From an alpha proteobacterium AAP38 (lineage in GTDB: Bacteria > Pseudomonadota > Alphaproteobacteria > Azospirillales > Azospirillaceae), in contig LJHR01000009.1 in the NCBI GenBank assembly GCA_001296005.1, positions 62,001 to 126,000 of the forward strand: DNA of 64,000 nucleotides. The letters are read 5' to 3'. The notes beneath the pieces are model-generated. The model worked only from the letters and a program-made list of their open reading frames with translations, had not been told where the DNA came from and ran no database searches. Shown here in pieces: positions 16,898-26,047 of the stretch. Positions within the stretch are counted from its first letter, which is position 1. Each line of letters starts with the position of its first letter. The translations under genes were made by a program, and so were the position numbers.

Positions 16898-17776
16898 GTG
16901 AAGACACGCAATAGCGGATCCGTCGTGCGCATCGCGGCCCCTCTTTGGGGGATGGTGCAGCGATTCTATTTTCCGCTGCTGATCCTGGGTGCCGCCGCCC
17001 TGATGATGATAGGGCATGTAAATGGCGGTGCTGTGGAACAGGCGCGTACCCGCGTAACCGATGCCGTTTCCCCGGTTCTGAACGTCATGTCGCGTCCGGC
17101 CGCCAGCGTGGCCGACGGGCTGGAATATTTCCGTCAGCTGGTTGATCTGCATGACGAGAATGCCCGCCTGCGCGAAGAGAATTCCCGCTTGCGGCAGTGG
17201 GAACAGGCGGCCCTGCGTCTGGATGCTGAAAACCGCTCCCTGCGCTCGCTCCTGTCCTTCAAGCCGGACCCGGCGGCGCGTGTGGTCACGGGCCGTGTCG
17301 TTGGTGATCCCGGCGGCGCCTTTGTTCGGACGGTCGTTGTCACCATCGGTGAACGCGATGGCGTGGCGCGCGGTCAGGCCGTGATGTCTGGGCAGGGGCT
17401 GGTTGGCCGTATCGTGCAGGTCGGCGACTGGTCATCGCGCGTACTGCTGATCACCGATCTTAACGCCCGTATCCCCGTCGTTCTGGAAAGCAGTCGGCAG
17501 CGTGCCATGCTGGCCGGTGACAATTCCGACCATCCGCTGTTGACGTACCTGCCGCCCAATAGCGAGGTTACGCCGGGTGAGCGGGTCTTTACCTCGGGCC
17601 ATGGCGGCCTGTTCCCGCCGGGCCTGCCCGTCGGTATTGTTGAAATCGGGGTCGGTGGCAAGCCCCGGGTCGTGCCCATGGCCGACCTGTCGCGTCTGGA
17701 GCATGTGCAGGTGGTCGATTTCGGCACCGTTGGCGGCGTGGCCGCCGAAGCGACGCAGCCCGGCGCGATGAAGTAA
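16898..17776 (+). CDS. mreC: Rod-shape-determining protein MreC
   Basis: A bitopic protein linking MreB/RodA/PBP2. From GTG 16898 (VKTRNSGSVV) it is 292 aa with a membrane helix (FYFPLLILGAAALMMIGHV), a coiled coil (LHDENARLREENSRLRQWEQ) and the beta-barrel domain with GRVVGDPGG and GQGLVGRIVQVG. An alternative GTG at 16865 lies in a stable hairpin and lacks a ribosome site. It is followed after 11 nt by mreD. Confidence 0.92.
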   Translation: MKTRNSGSVVRIAAPLWGMVQRFYFPLLILGAAALMMIGHVNGGAVEQARTRVTDAVSPVLNVMSRPAASVADGLEYFRQLVDLHDENARLREENSRLRQWEQAALRLDAENRSLRSLLSFKPDPAARVVTGRVVGDPGGAFVRTVVVTIGERDGVARGQAVMSGQGLVGRIVQVGDWSSRVLLITDLNARIPVVLESSRQRAMLAGDNSDHPLLTYLPPNSEVTPGERVFTSGHGGLFPPGLPVGIVEIGVGGKPRVVPMADLSRLEHVQVVDFGTVGGVAAEATQPGAMK

Positions 17777-17787
17777 GGGGCACGGCC

Positions 17788-18297
17788 TTGGCCGGCGGAT
17801 TGTTTAACCAGCTCGATCAGACGGCACGCAACCTTGTGCCATTCACCGTCACTGTCCTGGCCATGCTGGTCGGGATGGTGCCCTTACCGTTGCCCGGCTA
17901 TGCCATGGTGACGGTGCCCTTCATGCTGATGTGCCTGTTCTACTGGGTCATCCACCGGCCCGACCTGCTGCGCCCGCTGGTGGTGTTCGCCATCGGCCTG
18001 TTGCAGGACCTGATCGGCGGCACGCCCATCGGATCGACCTCCATGGTGCTGATCATGGCCTACTGGCTGCTGATCACCCAGCGCCGCTTCTTCCTGGGCC
18101 GATCCTTCGTGATGCTGTGGATCGGTTTTGCATTGGTGGCCACGGGGGCGGCGGCGGTACAATGGTCGGTGTTCGCCCTGATGACGGCCAGCCTTCTGGA
18201 TGCGCGGCCCGTGCTGGTGCAGGCCCTGATGGGCGTGGCATTGTTCCCGTTGATGGCCTGGCTGCTGCAAAGGCTGCACCGCGCCTATTTGAGCTGA
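17788..18297 (+). CDS. mreD: Rod-shape-determining protein MreD
   Basis: A 169-aa integral membrane protein with about five to six hydrophobic segments and the family feature LVVFAIGLLQDLIGGTPIGSTSM (GLLxDL). It starts at TTG 17788 with AGGGG upstream, between mreC and mrdA. It completes the MreBCD elongation complex; in-cluster position and topology carry the assignment, since MreD is poorly conserved in sequence. Confidence 0.9.
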   Translation: MAGGLFNQLDQTARNLVPFTVTVLAMLVGMVPLPLPGYAMVTVPFMLMCLFYWVIHRPDLLRPLVVFAIGLLQDLIGGTPIGSTSMVLIMAYWLLITQRRFFLGRSFVMLWIGFALVATGAAAVQWSVFALMTASLLDARPVLVQALMGVALFPLMAWLLQRLHRAYLS

Positions 18298-18306
18298 GGG
18301 TAACCC

Positions 18307-20217
18307 ATGTCGGCCTTTGACCGGGACGCCGAACGCCAGCGCATGCTGTCCCGCCGCACCCTGGTGCTGGGCGGGCTGCAGGGGGCTGCCGTCGCCACGC
18401 TGATGGGCCGGCTCTACTATCTCCAGATCGTGGAGAGCGACCGCTACACGGTGCTGGCGGAGGATAACCGCATCTCGCTTCGGCTGGTGGCGCCGCCCCG
18501 CGGCCTGATCACCGACCGGTTCGGTGTGCCGCTGGCCGTGAATGAGCAGAATTTCAGCACCATCATCGTGTCCGAACGCGCCGGCGACGTGCAGCAGATC
18601 CTGGACGAGGTGGGGAAGCTGATCCCCCTGACCGAGGCGGATGAAAGGCGTATCCAGCGTGATATCCAGCGCTCCCGCTCCTTCGCGCCCATTACCATCA
18701 AGGAAAACCTGACCTGGGATCAGGTGGCCGCGATTGAGGTCAATCTGCCCGACCTGCCGGGTGTGTCCATTGATGTCGGTCAGGTCCGCTCCTACCCGTT
18801 CGGCGAAGCGTTGAGTCATGTGCTGGGCTATGTCGGGGCGGCGGCTGAGAAGGATGTGGAAGGGTCCAGCGACCCGCTGCTGACCCTGCCCGGTTTCAAG
18901 GTGGGCAAGGGCGGGATCGAGAAACAGTATGATCAGGCCCTGCGCGGCGCCGCCGGCAACCGCCAACTGGAAGTGAACGCCGTTGGCCGCGTGATCCGCG
19001 AACTGTCGCGCGACCCCGGTCAGTCGGGGCGCGAAGTGGCGCTGACCATCGATGCCAAGCTTCAGCATTATATGCATCAGCGCCTGTCGGCGGAGGAAAG
19101 TGCGGCGGCCATTGTCATGGATGTGAATACCGGCGGCATCCATGCGCTCTGTTCCAGCCCCAGTTTCGATCCCAACCAGTTCGCCATGGGCATCGGGTAC
19201 GAGGCCTATCAGGCGCTGCTGAAGGATGAACGCACGCCGCTGATCAACAAGGTGATCGCGGGTCAGTATCCGCCGGGTTCGACCTTCAAGATGCTGACGG
19301 CGCTGGCGGCCCTGGAATCGGGCATCGTCAATGCCGATCACCGCGTCTTCTGTTCCGGCCATATCGAGCTGGGCAGCCACCGGTTCCACTGCTGGAGCCG
19401 CAATGGCCATGGCACGCTGGACATGGTTGGCGCGCTGATGAATAGCTGCGACGTCTATTTCTATGACATTGCCGGCCGGATCGGCATGGACCGCATTGCC
19501 GAGATGGCCCGCCGTTTCGGCCTGGGCGGCAAGGTCGGGCTGGAACTGCCGGGAGAGCGCCCAGGCCTCATTCCGGACCCGAAATGGAAGCGCCAGGCCT
19601 TGAAGCAGCCCTGGCACCAGGGTGAAACCCTGATCGCCTCCATGGGCCAGGGTTATGTCCTGACCACGCCGTTGCAACTGGCCGTGATGACGGCGCGGTT
19701 GGCCAGCGGGCGGGCGGTGCAGCCGCATCTGCTGAAATCCATCGAAGGGCAGTTCGCCGAGACCACGCAATGGCCCGCCATTGACGTGAAGCCGGAAAAT
19801 CTGGCCACCGTCCTGAAAGGTATGAACGCCGTCACTAATGTACCGGGCGGTACCGGCTATCGCGCGCGCATCAATGTGCCGGGCATGGAGATGGCGGGCA
19901 AATCGGGCAGCGCCCAGGTGCGCCGCATTTCCATGGCGGAGCGTAATTCCGGCGTCATCAAGAATGAGAACCGGCCCTGGCGGGAGCGCGATCACGCCCT
20001 GTTCGTGGCCTTTGCACCTGTCCAGGCACCGAAATATGCCTGTGCGGTGATCGTGGAACATGGCGGCGGCGGCGGTGCCGTGGCGGCCCCCATTGCGCGC
20101 GACATCCTTCTGGAATGCCAGATGCTGGAGGCGGCGCGCGCCACCGTCGCGCAGCAGCCGCCACCTTCCACCGACACCACGCCGCCGGCCCCCAACCCCG
20201 CGGGAGAAACGCCATGA
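18307..20217 (+). CDS. mrdA: Penicillin-binding protein 2 (peptidoglycan transpeptidase)
   Basis: A 636-aa class B PBP of the elongasome. Residues 17-40 form the membrane anchor, then the pedestal domain (RGLITDRFGVPLAVN) and transpeptidase with catalytic SxxK in PPGSTFKML, SxN in MNSCDVY, and KSG near GKSGSAQ. A Pro/Thr-rich tail follows. It cross-links strands made by RodA; rodA begins inside its stop codon (ATGA overlap). Beta-lactams such as mecillinam target this protein in other bacteria. Confidence 0.97.
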   Translation: MSAFDRDAERQRMLSRRTLVLGGLQGAAVATLMGRLYYLQIVESDRYTVLAEDNRISLRLVAPPRGLITDRFGVPLAVNEQNFSTIIVSERAGDVQQILDEVGKLIPLTEADERRIQRDIQRSRSFAPITIKENLTWDQVAAIEVNLPDLPGVSIDVGQVRSYPFGEALSHVLGYVGAAAEKDVEGSSDPLLTLPGFKVGKGGIEKQYDQALRGAAGNRQLEVNAVGRVIRELSRDPGQSGREVALTIDAKLQHYMHQRLSAEESAAAIVMDVNTGGIHALCSSPSFDPNQFAMGIGYEAYQALLKDERTPLINKVIAGQYPPGSTFKMLTALAALESGIVNADHRVFCSGHIELGSHRFHCWSRNGHGTLDMVGALMNSCDVYFYDIAGRIGMDRIAEMARRFGLGGKVGLELPGERPGLIPDPKWKRQALKQPWHQGETLIASMGQGYVLTTPLQLAVMTARLASGRAVQPHLLKSIEGQFAETTQWPAIDVKPENLATVLKGMNAVTNVPGGTGYRARINVPGMEMAGKSGSAQVRRISMAERNSGVIKNENRPWRERDHALFVAFAPVQAPKYACAVIVEHGGGGGAVAAPIARDILLECQMLEAARATVAQQPPPSTDTTPPAPNPAGETP

Positions 20218-21365
20218 CCCTGGACGTTTCCAGCGATAGCGCCGCTCTTTCCTTTACCGAGAAGCTGGCCCAGATTCCCTGGTCCTTCGTGTTCCTGGTT
20301 ACCATCGTGGCCTGTGTCGGCTTCGCCATGCTCTATTCGGCGGCCAACGGACAGATCGATCCCTGGGCGTCGCGTCAGATGCTGCGTTTCGGCGTCGGTC
20401 TGGCGCTGATGCTGTTCATCGGCATGATCGATATCCGCGTCTGGATGAAGATGACCTACCCGCTCTATGGGCTGGTCATGGTGCTGCTGGTCGGCGTCGA
20501 TCTGTTCGGATCGGTGGGCAAGGGCGCGCAGCGCTGGATCGACCTGGGCTTTGTGCAGTTGCAGCCGTCGGAGATCATGAAGGTCACCCTGGTCATGGCG
20601 CTGGCCCGCTATTTCCATGGCGCCTCGCTGGAGGATACGGGCCGCATCCCCTATCTGATCGTGCCGCTGCTGATCGTGGGGGCGCCGGTCGCCCTGGTGT
20701 TGGCGCAGCCGAATCTGGGGACCTCGCTGATGCTGATCATGGCGTCGGGGGCCATGTTCTTCCTGTCGGGCGTGCGTTGGTGGAAATTCGCACTGGTGAT
20801 CGGCGCCATCCTGATCGCCATCCCGCTCAGCTGGCAGTTCCTGCTGCACGACTATCAGCGCGACCGGGTTGAGACCTTCCTGGACCCCGACAGCGATCCG
20901 CTGGGCACCGGCTATCACATCACGCAGTCGAAGATCGCCTTCGGGTCGGGCGGGCTGACGGGGAAGGGGTTCCTGCAGGGCACGCAGAGCCATCTGAACT
21001 TCCTGCCGGAAAAGCAGACCGACTTCATCTTCACCATGCTGGCGGAGGAATTCGGGCTGGTCGGGTCGGTCAGCTTCCTGGTGCTGTATTGCCTGCTGCT
21101 GCTGTTCGGTTTCGTCATCGCGGGGCGATGTAGACATCAATATGGGCGGCTGCTGGCGCTGGGGCTGACGGTCAACCTGTTCCTCTATCTCTTCATCAAT
21201 GTCGCCATGATCATGGGCCTGATCCCGGTTGTGGGTGTGCCGCTGCCGCTGATTTCCTATGGCGGGACGGCGACGCTGGCCGTGATGGTGGGATTTGGCC
21301 TGCTGATGTCGGTGCATGTCCACCGGGATGTGCGTATGTCACGCCGGGGCCTGGGCGATCTGTGA
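20214..21365 (+). CDS. rodA: Peptidoglycan glycosyltransferase RodA
   Basis: A SEDS-family polymerase with about ten membrane segments, 383 aa. Family motifs seen are GKGAQRWIDLGFVQLQPSEIMKV near residues 102-124, the GLTGKGFLQGTQSHLNFLPEKQTDFIFT segment and VGVPLPLISYGGTA near the C-terminus. It extends glycan strands for side-wall growth in partnership with PBP2. The start overlaps the mrdA stop by 4 nt. It is last in the cluster and is followed by a structured repeat element rather than a classical terminator. Confidence 0.97.
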   Translation: MTLDVSSDSAALSFTEKLAQIPWSFVFLVTIVACVGFAMLYSAANGQIDPWASRQMLRFGVGLALMLFIGMIDIRVWMKMTYPLYGLVMVLLVGVDLFGSVGKGAQRWIDLGFVQLQPSEIMKVTLVMALARYFHGASLEDTGRIPYLIVPLLIVGAPVALVLAQPNLGTSLMLIMASGAMFFLSGVRWWKFALVIGAILIAIPLSWQFLLHDYQRDRVETFLDPDSDPLGTGYHITQSKIAFGSGGLTGKGFLQGTQSHLNFLPEKQTDFIFTMLAEEFGLVGSVSFLVLYCLLLLFGFVIAGRCRHQYGRLLALGLTVNLFLYLFINVAMIMGLIPVVGVPLPLISYGGTATLAVMVGFGLLMSVHVHRDVRMSRRGLGDL

Positions 21366-21369
21366 CAGC

Positions 21370-21480
21370 AAGGGTCATGGGACATGACCCTTGAAGGCCA
21401 GCGACTGCTGGCCCGCGCCCCGTGGCGCGCAAGCCAAGCCGCCGGATGGCGGCGCCCGGCGCCTGAGGTCGCTCAGAGGC
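21370..21480 (+). ncRNA. Structured repeat element, copy 2 (four hairpins)
   Basis: Same architecture as 11633-11740: AAGGGTCATG/CATGACCCTT (21370-21392), GGCCAGC/GCTGGCC (21396-21413, loop GACT), GCGCC/GGCGC (21415-21428), GCCGCC/GGCGGC (21438-21453, loop GGAT), then GCCCGGCGCCTGAGG. Relative to copy 1, hairpins 2 and 4 differ by paired substitutions that keep base pairing. It lies between rodA and the tRNA genes. Function unknown; could be a repeat acting as a transcription or processing signal. Confidence 0.6.
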
Positions 21481-21554
21481 CAAGCGTCATGGGGCATGCC
21501 GTCAGCGCAAATCTCGGTCGCTGAAAAAAGCACCATTCCTTGCATCGAAAACTA

Positions 21555-21583
21555 TCGACAAGGGGAAATCCCTTTGCTACACA
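21555..21583 (+). promoter_or_regulatory. Possible promoter for the tRNA-Lys pair
   Basis: TCGACA (21555-21560), 17-nt spacer, TACACA (21578-21583), 54 nt before the first tRNA. Both boxes are imperfect matches to the sigma-70 consensus. Confidence 0.3.
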
Positions 21584-21637
21584 GCGCGCCTCGCCACGGT
21601 GAACGCCCTGGCGGGGCCGCGAAAGCGGATGTGGATT

Positions 21638-21713
<76 letters not shown>

Positions 21714-21743
21714 ATCCACCCCCTCATCGCCGCGTTGAAGGTT

Positions 21744-21819
<76 letters not shown>

Positions 21820-21975
21820 ACCTTCCTCCGATCTCAAAGAAATCACTGCGTAGATAGTTGTGGTGCCCCTGCAAGTGGTAGCCTGTCTGCGCATCGCCTT
21901 GATCCCGCCCCGATCCCACGTCACCATGCCCGTCAGGGGGTATGGGAATTTGCAAGGGAAGGAGGACGCGGGATC

Positions 21976-22359
21976 ATGCGTCACCAACTGTTACTGCCGC
22001 TGCTGGCCCTGCTTTGTGCCGGCCCCGCCATGGCTTCTGAGGATGCCGCGACGCCGGACAAGGCCCGCGAAACCTGCATCGACTCGCGCCGTATTAATGG
22101 CTGGACCTCGGAAAACGACCGCTCGATCATCGTCACGCTGGGCGCCAAACAGCGCTACCGCGTGGAATTGAGCCCATCGGCCAGTGTCTTCAATGTGGAC
22201 AGCCAACCGGATCTGGCCTTCATTCCGCGCAGCGACGGCTCGCTCTGTGCCGGCTGGGGCCATGTCGGGGTGGAGGGGCAGCGCATTCCCATCCTGTCGA
22301 TCACCCGCTTGGCCGATCCGCCGCCCAAGGCTGCTGCGTCTGTACCACCGGAGAAATGA
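21976..22359 (+). CDS. Secreted small protein, DUF6491-like
   Basis: A 127-aa protein with a signal peptide (MRHQLLLPLLALLCAGPAMA) and a short beta-rich domain: CIDSRRINGWTSENDRSIIVTLG, then YRVELSPSASV and a second Cys in GSLCAGWGHV. The pattern resembles the DUF6491 group of periplasmic proteins of unknown role. AGGAGG is present upstream of the ATG. The next gene starts 1 nt after its stop, so the two are co-transcribed, though a functional link between this protein and a phosphatase is not known. Confidence 0.7.
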   Translation: MRHQLLLPLLALLCAGPAMASEDAATPDKARETCIDSRRINGWTSENDRSIIVTLGAKQRYRVELSPSASVFNVDSQPDLAFIPRSDGSLCAGWGHVGVEGQRIPILSITRLADPPPKAAASVPPEK

Positions 22360-22360
22360 T

Positions 22361-22939
22361 TTGCTATCGCCCGCCTTCGTCCCGTTCCGCACAACCGTCT
22401 GCGGCATCCAGGAACTGCCCGGCCATGCATTGGCCGGGGTGACCCACCTTGTCTCCATCCTGGACCCGGACCGGGAACCGCTGACGGCGTTTGACGATTA
22501 CGGGCCGCATCACCGCATCGACCTGCGATTCGACGATATCGTCATCGAACTGCCGGAACGGATGGCGCCGGTGGACCGGCATCTGGAACGGGTGCTTGCC
22601 TTCGGGCAGCGTCTGACGGCAGAGGCGGGCGCGGGCGATCATCTGCTGGTCCATTGCCATATGGGCATTTCCCGCTCCACGGCGGCCATGGCCCTGATCC
22701 TGGCCCAGGCCCGCCCCGACCGCCCGGCGGTGGAGGCCCTGGCAGAGGTGGTGCGCATCCGCCCCCAGGCCTGGCCCAACCTGCGCATGCTGGAAATCGG
22801 CGGCGACATCCTGGGCCGGCGGCTGGAACTGCTGGACGGTGTCCGAGAGGTCTATCAACGCCGCGCCCAGGGCCAGGCCGAATGGCTGCGCTTCCTGCGC
22901 GAGAATCACCGCGAACGGGAATTGGCCCACATGGGGTGA
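22361..22939 (+). CDS. Dual-specificity/tyrosine protein phosphatase family protein
   Basis: A 192-aa protein with the Cys-phosphatase P-loop HCHMGISRS at residues 98-106 (Cys99, Arg105) and the upstream general-acid region DLRFDD near residues 54-59. It starts at TTG 22361 with GGAG 7 nt upstream, 1 nt after the previous stop. Family members remove phosphate from tyrosine, serine or other phosphorylated compounds; the target here is unknown. It is followed by a REP element and the convergent glnE gene. Confidence 0.85.
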   Translation: MLSPAFVPFRTTVCGIQELPGHALAGVTHLVSILDPDREPLTAFDDYGPHHRIDLRFDDIVIELPERMAPVDRHLERVLAFGQRLTAEAGAGDHLLVHCHMGISRSTAAMALILAQARPDRPAVEALAEVVRIRPQAWPNLRMLEIGGDILGRRLELLDGVREVYQRRAQGQAEWLRFLRENHRERELAHMG

Positions 22940-22947
22940 CGGGTTTT

Positions 22948-22973
22948 GTCGCATAAGCGCAAGCGCATGCGAC
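22948..22973. repeat. REP element 2 (single unit)
   Basis: 26-nt palindromic unit beginning GTCGCATAAGCG and ending GCGCATGCGAC, filling the 41-bp gap between two convergent genes. Confidence 0.85.
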
Positions 22974-22980
22974 AAGCGGA

Positions 22981-25926
22981 TCACCCCGCCGGCGCCCCCA
23001 CAATCCGGTCGAACGCGGCCTTCACGGCGGCGGCCTTGGTGCGCAATGCCTTCTCTACCACCTCAAACGGGGTGCCTTCGGGCAGATCGGGAAGGGCGGC
23101 GCGGGCGAGGCCGGCTTTCAGGCCGGGCGGGGCCTTGGCAGCATCGAACCCGCCTTCGACCGTCAGGCGCAGGAAGCCCTGCACGCGGCGCCAGGTCTTG
23201 TGCGCGTCGATCAGCAGGTTGGCCGTCTCCACATCGATAAAGCCGCTGTCGCCCAGCCAGGCCAGCGCGCCGGTGGTATTGGGGTCGATGATTTCCGGGC
23301 GTTCCGGGGCGTGCAGCAGGGTCAGGTACTGGGCGATGAACTGGATATCGATCATGCCGCCGCGCACATATTTCACGGTCCAGATATCGTCCGTATGGTG
23401 CTGCTGATCGATGCGGCCACGCATGGAGGCCACGTCCTCACGCAGCTTGCCGGGATCGCGGGGCCGGGTCAGGACCGACACGATCTCTGCCGTCAGATGC
23501 CGGCGCAGACTGTCCGGCCCGGTCACGGACCGGGCGCGGGTCAGGGCCATATGTTCCCAGGTCCAGGCGCTGTCGCGCTGATACTTCGCGAATCCATCGA
23601 AGCTGACGGCCAGCGGCCCGGCATTGCCGGACGGTCGCAGGCGCATATCGACCTCGTATAACTGCCCCTCCGCCGTGTGGGCGGTGATGGCATTGACCAG
23701 ACGCTGCGTCAGCTTGATGAAATAATCGTTGGGGGACAGGGGCTTGACCCCATCCGACTGCATCACATCGTCGGGCACCTCATAGACCGTGATCAGGTCC
23801 AGGTCGGAACGCAGCGATAGGGAGCGGGCGCCCAGGCGCCCTAAGCCCAGGATGGCCATGCCCGCACCGGGCAGGCGGCCATGGCGCTTGGCAAACTCCT
23901 CCTCCACCGCGCGCTGAAGGCCGGACAACCCGACCTCGGCCACGTCGGTCAGGAAGGCGCCCAGACGGTCGGCATCACTGACATGGCGCAGGATATGGAC
24001 GCCGGCGCGGAACCGGTGCTCGTTGGTCCAGCGGCGGGTGAGGTCCAGAACCTCCTCAAAATAATGCGCGCCACCGACCAGGGCGTCGAATCCGGCCTCC
24101 AGTTCCTCGCGTCCCGGCAGGGAGCCGAAAAAGCCCGGCAGCAGGACGGCATCCAGCGCCTGCGGCTGCCGCGCCAGCTGTTCGGCCAGACGCGGGGCGG
24201 TGCCCATCACTTCGGCCACCAGATCCAGCAGGTTGGGGTTGGCATAGAACAGGCTGAACAGCTGCACCCCCGCCGGCAGGCGGGACAGGAATTCATCGAA
24301 TTTCAGGAAGGCCTGATCGGGCTGGGCCGTCTTGCCGAAGGCCGCCAGCAGGGTGGGGACCAGTTCGGTCAGCAGTTCCCGCGCCCGCTGGCTGCGTGTG
24401 GCGCGGTAGCGGCCATGGTGCCAGGCCCGGATCTGCCCCGCCACGGCGGACGGGTTGGCATAGCCCATGCCGCGCAGCGTCTCCATCGTGTCGGGATCAT
24501 CTTCCGTGCCTGTGAAGACCAGGCTGCCGGAGCCGGACAGGGCAGGGCTTTCGGAGAACAGGTGGTCATAATGATCCTCCACCACCGTCAGGGTCGCCAT
24601 CAACCGGTCGCGGAAGGATTGGGTGTCGGGGAAACCCAGGAAGGCGGCGATACGGTCTACCCCGTCATCGGTCTTGGGCAACTGGTGGGTCTGCTGATCA
24701 TCCACCATCTGCACCCGGTGTTCGACGGTGCGCAGGAACCGGTAAGCCGCTGACAGGTCATCGGCCACTTGGCGTTCCACGCGGTCGGCGGCAACCAGGG
24801 CGTAGAGCGTCTCCACGGTCCCGCAGGTGCGCAAGGAACGGTCGCGGCCGCCGAAGATCAACTGCTGCGTCTGGGCGAAGAATTCGATCTCGCGGATGCC
24901 GCCGCGCCCGATCTTGATATTGTGGCCGTTGACGGTCTTTTCCCGGTGGCCCTTGTGCGCGCCGATCTGCCGCTTGATGGAATGGATGTCCTGGATGGCC
25001 GCGAAATCCAGGTTCCGGCGCCAGATGAAGTGCCGAATGATATCCATGAAGCCTTTGCCGGCATCCAGATCGCCGGCCACGGGCCTTGCCTTGATCATGG
25101 CCGCGCGTTCCCAGTTCTGGCCCAGGCTGCTGTAATAGGCCTCTGCCGCCGAAACGCTGACAGCGACGGGCGTGGCACCAGGGTCGGGGCGCAGGCGCAG
25201 GTCGGTGCGGAACACATACCCATCGGCGGTGCGTTCATCCATGATCCGCACCATTTCGCGCGTCGCCCGCACGAAATGTTTGGTCATCTCCCCGTCCGGC
25301 ACCTGCACGATGCCATCGTCATAGAGCACGATCAGGTCGATGTCGGAGGAGTAGTTCAGTTCCCGCGCCCCGAACTTGCCCATGGCCAGGACAATGTAAC
25401 CGCTGCCTTTTTCGGGCTGCTCGGCGTCCGGAACGATCAGGCGGCCCATGGAAACCAGCTGCCGCAGCGCCACGCGTACCGCCAGCTGCAAGGTAGCCTG
25501 CGCAAAGTCGGACAGGGCGCCCGTGACCTTTTCCAATGGCCAGTCGCCGGCCATGTCGGCCAGCCCGATCAGCAGGGCGGCGCGGCGCTTGGCGATACGC
25601 AGGGCCTTCATCAGCTTGTCCGCGCTGGTCTGTGCGCCATGATCGCGCCACAGTGACTGGACAAGCTCGTCAAAGGCCGCATCGAAGCCGATTTCCAGCA
25701 ATTGCCGGAAGAAACCCATCTCCCGTACCAGGGCGTGTCCCAGGAACGGGCTGTTGGCGAACACTGCTTCCAGCACGCGCTTTCCATGGGGATCGGCGGC
25801 ATAGGAACGGGCGAAGGCGGCGAGATCGGGATCACATCCCGGACCCGCCGCTTCATGCCAATGTTCCAGTCCGACGGCGGCACGTTGCGGATCGCCAAGG
25901 CGGGGAAGGGATTCTTGATTGAACAT
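22981..25926 (-). CDS. glnE: Bifunctional glutamine synthetase adenylyltransferase/deadenylase
   Basis: GlnE controls glutamine synthetase by adding AMP in nitrogen excess (C-terminal domain) and removing it by phosphorolysis in nitrogen limitation (N-terminal domain), in response to PII and glutamine. The 981-aa product has two nucleotidyltransferase cores: GKFGARELNYSSDIDLI in the first half and GLGRLGARSLSLRSDLDLITVYE in the second, each followed by the helical domain. Length matches the family. Start MFNQESLPRL at 25926 is the only plausible ATG near the family start. It is transcribed alone, divergent from the AsmA-like gene. Confidence 0.97.
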   Translation of the reverse strand: MFNQESLPRLGDPQRAAVGLEHWHEAAGPGCDPDLAAFARSYAADPHGKRVLEAVFANSPFLGHALVREMGFFRQLLEIGFDAAFDELVQSLWRDHGAQTSADKLMKALRIAKRRAALLIGLADMAGDWPLEKVTGALSDFAQATLQLAVRVALRQLVSMGRLIVPDAEQPEKGSGYIVLAMGKFGARELNYSSDIDLIVLYDDGIVQVPDGEMTKHFVRATREMVRIMDERTADGYVFRTDLRLRPDPGATPVAVSVSAAEAYYSSLGQNWERAAMIKARPVAGDLDAGKGFMDIIRHFIWRRNLDFAAIQDIHSIKRQIGAHKGHREKTVNGHNIKIGRGGIREIEFFAQTQQLIFGGRDRSLRTCGTVETLYALVAADRVERQVADDLSAAYRFLRTVEHRVQMVDDQQTHQLPKTDDGVDRIAAFLGFPDTQSFRDRLMATLTVVEDHYDHLFSESPALSGSGSLVFTGTEDDPDTMETLRGMGYANPSAVAGQIRAWHHGRYRATRSQRARELLTELVPTLLAAFGKTAQPDQAFLKFDEFLSRLPAGVQLFSLFYANPNLLDLVAEVMGTAPRLAEQLARQPQALDAVLLPGFFGSLPGREELEAGFDALVGGAHYFEEVLDLTRRWTNEHRFRAGVHILRHVSDADRLGAFLTDVAEVGLSGLQRAVEEEFAKRHGRLPGAGMAILGLGRLGARSLSLRSDLDLITVYEVPDDVMQSDGVKPLSPNDYFIKLTQRLVNAITAHTAEGQLYEVDMRLRPSGNAGPLAVSFDGFAKYQRDSAWTWEHMALTRARSVTGPDSLRRHLTAEIVSVLTRPRDPGKLREDVASMRGRIDQQHHTDDIWTVKYVRGGMIDIQFIAQYLTLLHAPERPEIIDPNTTGALAWLGDSGFIDVETANLLIDAHKTWRRVQGFLRLTVEGGFDAAKAPPGLKAGLARAALPDLPEGTPFEVVEKALRTKAAAVKAAFDRIVGAPAG

Positions 25927-26047
25927 CGGGTGTCTACCGGGCTATCCCAAGCGGACCGCATGGGCGGGGGGCCAGACTGCCCACCGACCCTTGTTCAGGT
26001 CAAGCTGCCCGTAACGCCCGGCGCACCCCGCCGGAGAACCGAGATCG

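Noticed and set aside
17884-20061. 725-codon open frame on the minus strand
   Set aside because: Antisense to mreD and mrdA, which are clearly real; no recognisable motif.
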